From a virus, in IMG/VR virus record IMGVR_UViG_3300048797_000170, positions 1 through 45,574 of that record: 45,574 nt of DNA; one strand, given 5' to 3'. Under the pieces are notes generated by a model. That model was not told the DNA's origin. It worked only from the letters and a program-made list of their open reading frames with translations, and searched no databases. The translations under genes and the position numbers were made by a program. Of the stretch, positions 37,970 through 45,574 are shown piece after piece. Within the stretch, counting starts at the first letter, position 1, and the number at the start of each line of letters is the position of its first letter.

Positions 37970-38572
37970 TTACTGCAGGGCGGGGACGCTGGAGGAGGCG
38001 TCGGGCGCCCACCCCATGTCGAAGCCCTCGTGGACCATGGTCATCTGCTCGACCATGATCGCGTTGTCACCGGCGTTGAGGTCGGAGAACGCCAGGCTGG
38101 TGATCCAGGCGTTGTAGACCTGGAAGCGCATGGCGACCTTGTCGGACTCACTGCCCTGGTTCAGGCCGAACTGTGCGGCGGACTCGACGGCCATCGGGTG
38201 CTGCAGCACGGCGATGTCGATGTCGGCCCGGAAGCCGGTAACGTCGCCGGTACCCTGCAGCACACGGAACAACTGGCCCATCCAGGTCCAGTGGCTGCTG
38301 GAGTTCAGGGTGACACCGCGCTGGAAGGTGAGCGGGGAGAACGACGTCTGGCCGGGCACCTGGTGCACGGCCGTGTTGTAGCCACCCTCGCGGTAGGGGA
38401 TGGATTCGGTCGAGATCGTCAGCCCCGAGATCGAGGTGAAGCCGACCAGGGACGCACGCAGGTTGTCGGCGGCGGCACCGGTCCACTCCTTGTGCGGGTA
38501 GAACGTGGCCAGGAACCGGAAGTTCCTGATCGGGTCGGTCTCGAGGTTGGAGCGAGGGTTGACAATAGGCAT
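37970..38572 (-). CDS. Tail tube protein
   Basis: 200 residues with the T4 gp19-like fold: an N-terminal RNFRFLATFYP strand, TSISGLTISTESIPYREGGY, a WTWMGQLFRVL helix, and C-terminal strands VYNAWITSLAF. It polymerises around the tape measure to make the inner tube. It is separated from the sheath gene by 19 bases and has the normal size for this family. Confidence 0.9.
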   Translation of the reverse strand: MPIVNPRSNLETDPIRNFRFLATFYPHKEWTGAAADNLRASLVGFTSISGLTISTESIPYREGGYNTAVHQVPGQTSFSPLTFQRGVTLNSSSHWTWMGQLFRVLQGTGDVTGFRADIDIAVLQHPMAVESAAQFGLNQGSESDKVAMRFQVYNAWITSLAFSDLNAGDNAIMVEQMTMVHEGFDMGWAPDASSSVPALQ

Positions 38573-38591
38573 GAGGGGGGTCTCTCTTCCC

Positions 38592-40703
38592 TTAGTTGGT
38601 GACGGTGGCGGAAGATCCGCCGTCGAACTGGCCGATGCGGATGATGACGAACTCGGCGGGCACCTGCAGCGCGACCCCGACCTCGATCACGACCTGGCCG
38701 TCCGAGACGGACTGCAGGGAGTTGTTGGTCGCGTCGCAGACCACGTAGAAGGCGTCACCGGCCTTGCTGCCCTTGAGACCACCGGACTGCCACACCCCGT
38801 TGAGGTAGGTGGTGCAGACCGTGCGCAACTGCGCCCAGAGCCGGGTGTCGTTGCCCTCGAAGATGGCGAACTGAGTGGCGTCGAGCAGGCTCTTCTTGAT
38901 CTGGAGCATGGTGCGCCGGGTGTTGACGTAGCGGAAGCGGGTGTCGTTGGAGACGGTGCGGGCACCGAACACGCAGATCCCGGCGCCGGGCACAGACCGG
39001 ATCGAGTTCACCGGGGTGATCGCCGTGTTCAGCGCGTCGAGGTCGCCGGAGGACAACTTGCGCTCCAGGGCGACCACGTTGGACAGTGCGGCGCCGACGC
39101 CCGCCGGTGCCTTCCATGCTCCGCGCGAGGCGTCGGTGGCCAGGTACAGGCCCACCACCGCGCCGCCGGGGGCCACGGTGCGGGTGGAACCGCTCGAGGA
39201 CGCGGACGGGTCCGGGATGACCAGGTTGGGGTAGTAGATCGCCCCGTTGCTGGACTTCGGCGTGATGTCGGCGGCGAAGCCGATGGCCTCCGAGGGCATC
39301 AGCCCGGCGGGGGTGTCCATCACCATGAAGGAGTCGCCCCGGTTGTCGAGCATTCCCAGGTAGGCGGTGTAGACCGACTGCGCGTCCGACTCCGACAGGA
39401 TCGCGGCGTCGGGGACGTTGACCACCAGGTTCGGGTTGAGCGCGTCCAGCCCCGTGGCGGCGGCGATCAGTTCGGAGGCCTGCAGCGCGGCGCCGTCCAG
39501 GGAGCCTGTGATCAGCGTCGGGACGGTGTGGCTGGAGGTCGCCAGCGTCAGCGCGCTGACCGCCGCCGTGCCCGGGTTCGTGGCGAGCGCGTAGGTGAAC
39601 TGGGTGCCCGTCGCCGTCGCGATGGCGAACGTGCCGTTGTACGCGTTGGTCACGCTCCCGGCCACGGTCACGTTGGAGATCGTCACCTGGTCGCCGACCA
39701 CGAAGGCGTTGGCGGCGGTCACGGTGACCACGTTCGTGGCCCACGCGACGGCCGTCGGGACGGCGGTACGGACGGTGACGACGTTGACCGTGGGGCGGCC
39801 CAGGCCGACCGGGATGCCCTCGTTGGTGCTCGGGCCTCGGTAGACGTTGACCCCACCCACCACCGGGGCGACGAAGCCCGCCGGGAGGGCGACCTGGATG
39901 TAGGCGCTGTTGGTGTTGATGACCTGCAGCGCGTAGCGAGCGGCGGCCGGGTCCAGCGATAGATCGTTGAACTTCTCGACCAGGTAGCCGTTCGTGGTAC
40001 CGCCCAGCAGCACCGAGACCGCGAAGGTGTCGGTGGAGGGGGAGACCGCGCCGGAGGTGGCCGTGATCATGTCACCCTCCGTGTAGGAGGACCCGGTGCT
40101 GGCGATGGTGAAGTTCTTGTAGTCGATGACCGAGAGCACAGGGCCCTCGACGTTGGCGCCGGTACCGGTCAGCCCGGTGATGGCGACGATGGTGCCTACG
40201 CTCAGGCCGTGCGAGGCCGACGTGGTGACCGTCATCACGTTGCTGGCGTTGCGGCTGACCATCTGGATCGCGGAGACCAGGCTCAGGTTGTCGACCACCA
40301 GCGACAGTCCGGAGGTGGCCGTAGCCAGACCCCAGTCGCCGGGGCTGGAGGCGGTGACCGTCAGCACGTCGGTCGGTGATACCAGCCCGTCGTTGAGCGT
40401 GATCGTGGCCGGGTACGCGGTGCCCGAGGCGACCCGGTTGACCCAGCAGCCGCGCCCGTTGTTGGAGAAGAACATGTACGCGGCGTAGGCCAGCGGGTAC
40501 GCCGAGCCGTCGGAGCGCTTGAAGCCACCGAACTGGCGGGAGAACTCCGACCAGGTGGCGGTGAAGACGGGGCCGGTCACCGAGCCGCGCTCAGCGGCGC
40601 CGACGAAGGCGCCGACCGCGATGTCGAGTCCCAGCGAGTTGATCTGCTGGGGCAGCACGACCTCTTCGACGTAGGCGCCAGGACGCTTGAAGGTTGCAAC
40701 CAT
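38592..40703 (-). CDS. Tail sheath protein
   Basis: 703 residues. The start FKRPGAYVEEVVLPQQINSL and GFKRSDGSAYPLAYAAYMFF are signature sheath elements. The C-terminal domain (VNTRRTMLQIKKSLLDATQ and the following helix-strand) interlocks subunits. A large Val/Thr/Ala-rich insertion of about 300 residues (roughly 100-400) forms extra surface domains. The sheath contracts on adsorption to drive the tube through the envelope. This gene establishes the phage as a myovirus-type virus. Confidence 0.95.
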   Translation of the reverse strand: MVATFKRPGAYVEEVVLPQQINSLGLDIAVGAFVGAAERGSVTGPVFTATWSEFSRQFGGFKRSDGSAYPLAYAAYMFFSNNGRGCWVNRVASGTAYPATITLNDGLVSPTDVLTVTASSPGDWGLATATSGLSLVVDNLSLVSAIQMVSRNASNVMTVTTSASHGLSVGTIVAITGLTGTGANVEGPVLSVIDYKNFTIASTGSSYTEGDMITATSGAVSPSTDTFAVSVLLGGTTNGYLVEKFNDLSLDPAAARYALQVINTNSAYIQVALPAGFVAPVVGGVNVYRGPSTNEGIPVGLGRPTVNVVTVRTAVPTAVAWATNVVTVTAANAFVVGDQVTISNVTVAGSVTNAYNGTFAIATATGTQFTYALATNPGTAAVSALTLATSSHTVPTLITGSLDGAALQASELIAAATGLDALNPNLVVNVPDAAILSESDAQSVYTAYLGMLDNRGDSFMVMDTPAGLMPSEAIGFAADITPKSSNGAIYYPNLVIPDPSASSSGSTRTVAPGGAVVGLYLATDASRGAWKAPAGVGAALSNVVALERKLSSGDLDALNTAITPVNSIRSVPGAGICVFGARTVSNDTRFRYVNTRRTMLQIKKSLLDATQFAIFEGNDTRLWAQLRTVCTTYLNGVWQSGGLKGSKAGDAFYVVCDATNNSLQSVSDGQVVIEVGVALQVPAEFVIIRIGQFDGGSSATVTN

Positions 40704-40769
40704 GAGGGTTTCCTTACAGAGAGGTGAGAGTGACTAGGGGTGCCGACTGGGGGGACGTCTGGTGCGAGA

Positions 40770-41366
40770 TCATGGAGCCGTCTGGTTGACCGTGAGGATG
40801 ATGTTGTGGACCTGTGCAGCGGTGATCGCTGCGGACTGGGTGAGTTCGGTGAGGACGGTGACGTTGAAGATGGTCGAGAACAACCGGCGGTCGGACTCGG
40901 TGGTGTCGCGCTTGAGCATTCCGGTCATGAACAGCGAGCGCAGCGTGTTGTCCTCGGGGATGTACAGCGAGCCGTAGCGGGAAGGCAGCCGGTTCTTCAG
41001 CACCTCGGACATGATCTGGCGGTCGTGACGAGGGTGGCGCACCCAGGAACGGACCTGGTAGTACAGGTCGTAGGGGATCGGGAAGTCGTAGGTGACCACG
41101 GTTCCCGTGGCGGGCGCGGTATCCCCGTTGGGGACGTACGGCAGTGTGACTATGCCCCGCTGCGCGCGCTCCTTCGCCTCCCGGATATCGATCAGGTCGA
41201 TGGTGAAGTAGGGGTACTTCTGCTCACGCAACTCGAGGTCGGGCTGCCCGAACCAGGTCCCCACCACGCGCGCGGGGTTGCGGTCGTCGGAGACCGTCAT
41301 GCCCGACAGCAGGGTCTTCAGCGCCGCGTCCTCGGCCAGGATCCAGCCGTTCACCGGGGTGGTCAC
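40770..41366 (-). CDS. Putative tail-completion/neck protein
   Basis: 198 residues, strand-rich: LELREQKYPYFTIDLIDI, TYDFPIPYDLYYQVRSWVRH. Located just upstream of the sheath gene, where contractile phages encode the tail terminator. A long helical segment and a C-terminal LTELTQSAAITAAQVHNII tail are seen. Position and size support a tail terminator or neck protein; sequence homology is not decisive. Confidence 0.65.
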   Translation of the reverse strand: MTTPVNGWILAEDAALKTLLSGMTVSDDRNPARVVGTWFGQPDLELREQKYPYFTIDLIDIREAKERAQRGIVTLPYVPNGDTAPATGTVVTYDFPIPYDLYYQVRSWVRHPRHDRQIMSEVLKNRLPSRYGSLYIPEDNTLRSLFMTGMLKRDTTESDRRLFSTIFNVTVLTELTQSAAITAAQVHNIILTVNQTAP

Positions 41367-41680
41367 AGCAGCCCCCCGAGTAGGGCGTCGAGGTGCGTGT
41401 CGAGGTCGGCGTGCTGGTCGAGCCAGTGGCTGAACGTGCGCAGCACCGCGTTCGGGGCCGAGTGCGGCGTACCGTACTCGAGGTCCTCGATGTCGTCAGC
41501 GAGGTAGTGGGGGTAGTCGACGCGCATCGCACCATTGTCGTGGACGACCTTCAGGGCGCCCGTCAGGTTGCCCGGCCAGCCGTTGCTGCGGGCGCTCGCC
41601 CGGAGCGCCTTGGTGGCCTGTGCTGCGGCCCGGTCGTGGGCCTGCCCTATGCGCTGGGTGATCTCATGCACCGCGACCAC
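41363..41680 (-). CDS. Putative head-tail joining protein
   Basis: 105 residues. A basic N-terminal helix (AHDRAAAQATKALRASAR) is followed by strands and YLADDIEDLEYGTPHSAPNA. The EYG segment and the following Pro/Arg residues are typical of small neck proteins of the HK97 gp10 kind. It overlaps the tail-completion gene by 4 bases. Confidence 0.65.
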   Translation of the reverse strand: MVAVHEITQRIGQAHDRAAAQATKALRASARSNGWPGNLTGALKVVHDNGAMRVDYPHYLADDIEDLEYGTPHSAPNAVLRTFSHWLDQHADLDTHLDALLGGLL

Positions 41681-41855
41681 GACGACTCAGCGCGCGCCCG
41701 AGGAGGACCCCTCCTGCGACGGCGGCGAGAGAGTTCCGCGCTCCGTGGGGGTCTGTCGGGATGGGACCGAAGGAGTTCAGCACCTCACTGGTGAACTCAC
41801 GACGGTCGGGGAAAACGGGCGAAGCCACGATCCCCTGGCGCTCGTACTTGCTCAT
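41664..41855 (-). CDS. Small protein with hydrophobic C-terminal helix
   Basis: 63 residues starting MSKYERQGIVASPVFPDRRE. Residues ~42-57 (SLAAVAGGVLLGRALS) are a short hydrophobic helix before a basic end (RRGRGA). AAGGA lies 9 bases before the ATG. It heads the neck/tail operon after the 224-base gap. It may be a minor neck or membrane-associated protein. Confidence 0.6.
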   Translation of the reverse strand: MSKYERQGIVASPVFPDRREFTSEVLNSFGPIPTDPHGARNSLAAVAGGVLLGRALSRRGRGA

Positions 41856-42079
41856 CGCAGATTCCTTAGCAGGTGCATGGTTTCAGCAACTCCGGGCACC
41901 CGGGGTCACCTAAGGCTGAGCCTGCTTCGAGAGTAGATGAGAACGCCTGCGTTGTCCCCGCAAAGTCTTGCTCCTAGACGCCGAAAACCCCCGCAGGCGG
42001 GCGGGGGTTCTCAGTAGGTGGGCACAGAAGGGAGGTCCTTCGGGGCACTACTTACACTATCTGTAAAAAGAGGGCAGGG
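41856..42079 (-). other. 224-base regulatory gap
   Basis: The largest gene-free stretch of the window. It holds the promoter-like sequence, inverted repeat and terminator listed separately. A small CCGGG-TG-CCCGG hairpin lies closer to the gene at 41855. A tRNA or tmRNA fold was looked for on both strands and not found. No open frame longer than a few codons precedes the neck gene. Confidence 0.5.
41984..42009 (-). terminator. Intrinsic terminator downstream of the metallophosphoesterase
   Basis: A perfect 9-base-pair stem, AACCCCCGC with GCGGGGGTT, has a 6-base loop. On the minus strand it is followed by further T (TTTT including the stem end). It would stop leftward transcripts about 70 bases past the metallophosphoesterase stop. 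On the plus strand the T-tract is weaker. Confidence 0.6.
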
Positions 42080-42083
42080 TCAA
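42054..42083 (-). promoter_or_regulatory. Sigma70-like promoter
   Basis: TTGACC (42083-42078), an 18-base spacer and TAGTGT (42059-42054) on the minus strand. The -35 overlaps the stop of the upstream gene. TTACA and TGTAA arms (42052-42056 and 42062-42066) form an inverted repeat over the -10, a possible operator. Transcription would start near 42047 and meet the terminator about 40 bases later, or read through to the neck genes. Confidence 0.4.
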
Positions 42084-43348
42084 CTTGTGGTGACCCGCTG
42101 GTACCCGTCCCAGCGGCCGTCCGACCCGACGTCGAAGACCGTCACGCTGGGCTCACTCTGCTCGCCAGTGATGTTGCGCCACCATGACGAGCCCCCGTCC
42201 ATCGGGTCGATTCCTATCACCCACCGTGGGCGCCCGTTAAGGTGCCCGGACTGTCCCAGCGAGGCGTTGTGCCAGTGCCCGTGCAGCAGCACGTGGGCCG
42301 CCGCCGTGGGGGCGTCCCCGTGAGTCTGACCGGCCCACCACTCCCCGGCCTTGCCCTGCCGCCACTGGTGGCCGTGAACCAGCCCTAACACGAACCCGGG
42401 GACCACCTCGACGGCCAGCGACTCGACCCACGGGCCGGGCTGGATGAACGTGACGTCGGTGCGCCCGGCCAGGCTGAAGGCCTCGGCGACGGCGCGGTGG
42501 ATGTCGAGCCCCCAGTCGGCGTCGGGGCGCCCGGCCTGCGCCTTGTTGCCCATCGCGGAGCGCCACTGGCCATGGTTGGAGGGCACCGTCAGCACCCTGG
42601 TCCTGGTGGCGTGCGCCGAGAGCCGCTTCACGATCTCGGTCAGGATCAGCCGCCCGACCCGCATCTGGTCCGGCAGCGCCAGGTCGTTGGTGTGGGCCTG
42701 CTGAGCGGTGTTGGAGAAGTTCTCGATCAGGTCGCCCGGGTCGGCGATGACCAGGTCCTCAACGTCCGGCAGCGACTCCAGCCGGTCCAGCGCCTGCTCA
42801 ACGCGCTGTAGCAGCGCAGGGGTGCCACCCTCCGCATCGACCTTGCCGATCTGCAGGTCCCCGAGCCCGACCACGCGCGCGCGCGCGACGACCAGGTTCG
42901 GCACCGGGTGGTACATCCGCAGGTGGGTGGGCTGGTAGGCGCGCACCAGTTCGGCCAGCAGCGGGATGTCGGGGGAGTTGACGGCGGCGACGTCGGGGAC
43001 GATGCGGAACTTGTAGCGCCACGCCGGGCGGGTGGTGGCCGGTGTCTTGCCGGTCCCAGTGAAGGCCTCGTCGCGGACCCACGCGGCGGGGTCGTAGCGC
43101 GCCTCCACCAGGCGCAGCACGTACCCGGTGGGGACGTGTGGCAGCAGGTGCGCGGTGAGCGCGGCCCACCGGTCGGGGTCTCCCTGGACGTCGGTGGTGA
43201 CCTGCTCGGTGGTGACCTCGAGTGGGGCGCCGGTGGTCGAGTCGAACTTGACCCCTGGCTCCCAGCCGGTCGGCGCGCCGTGCGTGCGGTGGATCTCGGG
43301 AGCGGCAGCGGGGGTGAGCCGCTCGGTGATGCTCATGCGGGGCGACAA
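42080..43348 (-). CDS. Calcineurin-like metallophosphoesterase
   Basis: 422 residues (alternative ATG at 43336). Metal-binding motifs in order: VGLGDLQIGK with D164 (the usual DxH is DxQ here), DPGDLIEN with D206 and N210, VPSNHGQW with N258/H259, LVHGHQW, and LLHGHWHN. The N-terminal ~155 residues are a separate domain with no recognised motif. The enzyme could be a nuclease or phosphodiesterase related to SbcD/Mre11, but no Rad50/SbcC-like partner is seen. It is placed in the structural module, between uncharacterised proteins and the neck genes, and is followed by a terminator. Confidence 0.83.
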   Translation of the reverse strand: MSPRMSITERLTPAAAPEIHRTHGAPTGWEPGVKFDSTTGAPLEVTTEQVTTDVQGDPDRWAALTAHLLPHVPTGYVLRLVEARYDPAAWVRDEAFTGTGKTPATTRPAWRYKFRIVPDVAAVNSPDIPLLAELVRAYQPTHLRMYHPVPNLVVARARVVGLGDLQIGKVDAEGGTPALLQRVEQALDRLESLPDVEDLVIADPGDLIENFSNTAQQAHTNDLALPDQMRVGRLILTEIVKRLSAHATRTRVLTVPSNHGQWRSAMGNKAQAGRPDADWGLDIHRAVAEAFSLAGRTDVTFIQPGPWVESLAVEVVPGFVLGLVHGHQWRQGKAGEWWAGQTHGDAPTAAAHVLLHGHWHNASLGQSGHLNGRPRWVIGIDPMDGGSSWWRNITGEQSEPSVTVFDVGSDGRWDGYQRVTTS

Positions 43349-43379
43349 CTGCGGGCGAGACTCATACTTCCCCCAAAGG

Positions 43380-43922
43380 TCATATTTCTGATGTGACGTA
43401 CTGCTGGAACTGGTCGTCGTTCACCATTTCCTCTGCCTTCACCTGGTTCAGGTCGATGGTGAGGACCACGTAGACGCCGTCGTCCGGGACCTTGGTGACC
43501 CCACCGACCAGACCTCGGAGGTACAGTTTCGTGGGCCGGAACACGCCGCCCCGGTACTCCACGCGGTCGAGATAGTGGGCGTCCGGGTTGGTGACGAGGT
43601 CGGGCAGCGCCTTGTTGACGTTGTCCATGTTGCAGGTGAACCGCAGCACGTCCGCGTTGTAGAAACCTCGGTCGTTCTGAACGGTCTGCCCCTGGAACAC
43701 CTGGGCCACGATCACGGGCACCGAGATCGGAGACTTCCAGCGCCGACCGATGGCGACGGAGCCCACGTCGTAGATGGGGTCCACCTCGGAGGCGACCGGA
43801 TCCCAGACCCACCAGTTGACGTCCATGCCGACCTCTTCCTGGAGGTCCTCGGTCATACCGTGCAGGATGGAGTTCACCTCGTAAGCCGTGGTGAACCGGC
43901 CACCCGCGCGTTGTGCCCGCAT
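43380..43922 (-). CDS. Hypothetical structural-module protein
   Basis: 180 residues. It is rich in aromatic and acidic residues and predicted to be beta-rich: VNWWVWDPVASEVDPIYDVG, SPISVPVIVAQVFQGQ, VRFT-type strands and VYVVLTIDLNQV. It has one cysteine and no membrane segment. Located ahead of the neck genes, it could be a head-tail connector, but no family was recognised. The gap of 31 bases to the metallophosphoesterase is short. Confidence 0.65.
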   Translation of the reverse strand: MRAQRAGGRFTTAYEVNSILHGMTEDLQEEVGMDVNWWVWDPVASEVDPIYDVGSVAIGRRWKSPISVPVIVAQVFQGQTVQNDRGFYNADVLRFTCNMDNVNKALPDLVTNPDAHYLDRVEYRGGVFRPTKLYLRGLVGGVTKVPDDGVYVVLTIDLNQVKAEEMVNDDQFQQYVTSEI

Positions 43923-43967
43923 GTGCTCAGTCTAGGGAAAATGGAGTGGTCACGGGGGTCTTACTCC

Positions 43968-44405
43968 CTAGAGTGTGGTGGCTACCAGGGCGGCCAGGTC
44001 GGAGACGGCGTTCAGGGCCAGGATCAGGTCTCCCGCGACGCTGGCGTTGTCGGTGTGCAGCAGGGCGATCTGGTCGCGTACCTGCGTGTTCGTGATCGTG
44101 GTGGGGCTGATGGCTGCGACGGTGGCGGCGAGTGCGGTCTCCCCGGTCTGGAAGGACGTGGCTGCCGTGACAGCGCTCTGCAACGCTGCGACCCGGGCGG
44201 CAATGGCCGCGCGAAGTTGAGCCTCGTCCGTTACCTTCTGGACCTGCTCCTGGTTGAAGGTCGAAAGTTCCGTGGCCGTCCACTTCCTGGAGAGCAGAAG
44301 CGTTGCGTCCGTGGGGTCTGTGTAGTACCTGGCCTGGTTCATGGGGTCAGTCCATACTCCGGGGGACACAACCGTGGCGGTGGTGGGAAGTTCAGAAAGA
44401 AGCAT
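43968..44405 (-). CDS. Hypothetical helical protein behind the tail fibre
   Basis: 145 residues after an AAGGAG site. The first 60 residues are polar (DPTDATLLLSRKWTATELST). The rest is a long Ala/Thr/Val-rich helical region (AIAARVAALQSAVTAATSFQ, AALVATTL). Such helices often trimerise or act as chaperones for the neighbouring fibre. The gene lies 17 bases from the fibre gene and is less G+C-rich than most of the window. Function inferred only from position. Confidence 0.6.
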   Translation of the reverse strand: MLLSELPTTATVVSPGVWTDPMNQARYYTDPTDATLLLSRKWTATELSTFNQEQVQKVTDEAQLRAAIAARVAALQSAVTAATSFQTGETALAATVAAISPTTITNTQVRDQIALLHTDNASVAGDLILALNAVSDLAALVATTL

Positions 44406-44422
44406 AATAGTTCTCCTTGGAT

Positions 44423-45574
44423 TTACGTCTTAATAAGAAAGTTCAAGCCCAGGTAAGGTTGCATATTGTTCATTGCAGCGCCACTTCCGTTAGATCCCGT
44501 GCCGTTGCTAGAGGTGTACGGGGTACCGTTATTAGTCCAGAAGGCGGCGGTGGTGGACGACCCCAGGTACGCACCGGGGTTGGTGGCGGTTGCGGAGTAG
44601 TGGGAGTCCGGGAGGCTGTGGTTGTGTGGAACCATCTCGGCCACGGTGTTTGTGTGTGTCTCCTCACCACCAGTCTGCGCCAGCATGTGTGTCGTCGCCC
44701 CCGTTGCGCCCGAGTTACCTGCACCTACCGGAACACGCCCGTTGAGGTTGGGCACATTGAACCCTGCAACATACGAGAGGGTCGCACTGGCGTTCACTGA
44801 GCCGCTCCAGACGGCGGCCACGTAGGGGGACCGGTAGGTTATCGGGTCGAAGTAGCCCCCAGAAACAACGGACGGGTCGGTAGAGGCAATAACACCCGTG
44901 AAGTACACTATGTCACCCGAGGGGGCCGGTGTTCCGAATACCATCTCGACGATGATCCCGGTGTAGTTCGCAGCCGGCATGGGCGAGGTGGTCTGAACGA
45001 AGGTCCAAACCCCAGCAGTCAGAGGAGTCGCAGGAAAGTAACTTGAAGCGGCTACCCGGTAACCGCTGGCCTGTGTCATCACGTATATGCCGACGTACCG
45101 AGCACCCCAGGGACAGGAGTTGTACCACCCGTCAAGGTTGTACAAACTTGCGGATGCTGTGTATATCCCTGCGGAGATTATGTGCGACTGCACACCTGTG
45201 GTTATCCCCAGAGGGTGCGCCACCGGAAACGCGGTCACCCAAGCGACCGCCCAGGCGGAAGGGTCGTTGTTGTTAAGGACTGACGTGCCCGAGGACACCG
45301 CTCGGGGGTTTTTGGCAATGTTGTACGAGCCATTTGCGTTGTTAGCCCCATAGGTCCCGCCGATGTACCCGTACAGCCGAGCGTAGGCCGCCCGGCTGTA
45401 CGCGGCCCCGTCGCAGAGCAGCCATCCCGGAGGGGTGTGGCCGGGCACCGCATAGGGGGTAATCATCCCTACGGGGTTCACCGATTCATCGCTGCCCTGC
45501 TGGCACACCGAACCCGTCACGAGCAGGTCGCCATCCACGTAGGCGGTGCCCCCTACATCGAGCACCCGTTCGGG
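44423..45574 (-). CDS. Tail-fibre/collar protein, 5' end outside the window
   Basis: At least 380 residues. The frame is open to the right edge, so the N-terminus is missing; the GTG near 45565 is probably internal. The collar domain begins with PGHTPPGWLLCDGAAYSRAA and GTYGANNANGSYNI. It is then interrupted by ~165 residues of beta-sandwich sequence resembling a carbohydrate-binding module (ISAGIYTASASLYNLDGWYN, AGVWTFVQTTSPMPAANYTG, GDIVYFTGVIAS). It resumes as FNVPNLNGRVPVGAG and ends LGLNFLIKT. It is probably the receptor-binding fibre. Base composition is lower in G+C than the rest of the window. Confidence 0.85.
   Translation of the reverse strand, partial: PERVLDVGGTAYVDGDLLVTGSVCQQGSDESVNPVGMITPYAVPGHTPPGWLLCDGAAYSRAAYARLYGYIGGTYGANNANGSYNIAKNPRAVSSGTSVLNNNDPSAWAVAWVTAFPVAHPLGITTGVQSHIISAGIYTASASLYNLDGWYNSCPWGARYVGIYVMTQASGYRVAASSYFPATPLTAGVWTFVQTTSPMPAANYTGIIVEMVFGTPAPSGDIVYFTGVIASTDPSVVSGGYFDPITYRSPYVAAVWSGSVNASATLSYVAGFNVPNLNGRVPVGAGNSGATGATTHMLAQTGGEETHTNTVAEMVPHNHSLPDSHYSATATNPGAYLGSSTTAAFWTNNGTPYTSSNGTGSNGSGAAMNNMQPYLGLNFLIKT

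Noticed and set aside
41856-41985. Possible tRNA or tmRNA in the 224-base gap
   Set aside because: No cloverleaf could be drawn on either strand, and there is no CCA-type end or tag-peptide frame.

Overview
The window is a G+C-rich stretch of a contractile-tailed (myovirus-type) bacteriophage genome. Its host is most likely an actinobacterium: a WhiB-family iron-sulfur protein is encoded, codons end mostly in G or C, and GTG starts are common. Every convincing gene lies on the minus strand, so the map is read from high to low coordinates. Genes are tightly packed, often with ATGA, TGATG or GTGA stop/start overlaps. I found no tRNA, CRISPR array, integrase or insertion sequence. The large plus-strand open frames are antisense shadows.

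In transcription order the window starts inside a tail-fibre gene (44423 to the right edge). Two uncharacterised proteins and a metallophosphoesterase (42080-43348) follow. After a short regulatory gap come neck or tail-completion proteins (40770-41855), then tail sheath, tail tube, a T4 gp26-like chaperone with a probable frameshift extension, and a tape-measure-like protein with two peptidoglycan-hydrolase domains. The baseplate set comes next: a structural protein, gp53/LysM-like, gpD-like hub, gp25-like wedge, J-like wedge, a collar-type fibre and a gpI-like protein. A three-helix membrane protein closes the structural module at 25267.

The replication and recombination module runs from 25138 to about 6241. 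It encodes a winged-helix putative initiator, a DnaC-like loader, a DnaB-like helicase with an intein, a DnaG-like primase, a SNF2-type ATPase, an RHH protein, an HNH protein, a gp32-like ssDNA-binding protein, a family-A DNA polymerase with an intein, a RecA-like recombinase, a PD-(D/E)XK resolvase, WhiB, a Cas4/AddB-like exonuclease and a RusA-like resolvase. A run of small, often zinc-binding genes leads to the large terminase (1036-2652). Portal and capsid genes must lie outside the window.

The most unusual object is the polymerase intein (11218-12078). An intact HNH endonuclease gene is embedded in it in a different reading frame, filling the space between the two halves of the splicing domain while the intein frame stays open. 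The helicase intein is of another kind: it carries the Trp-Cys-Thr triad of class 3 inteins together with a class-1-like Cys1. Three very short genes (3641-3811, 4646-4795, 15454-15558) were found by reading stop/start overlaps.
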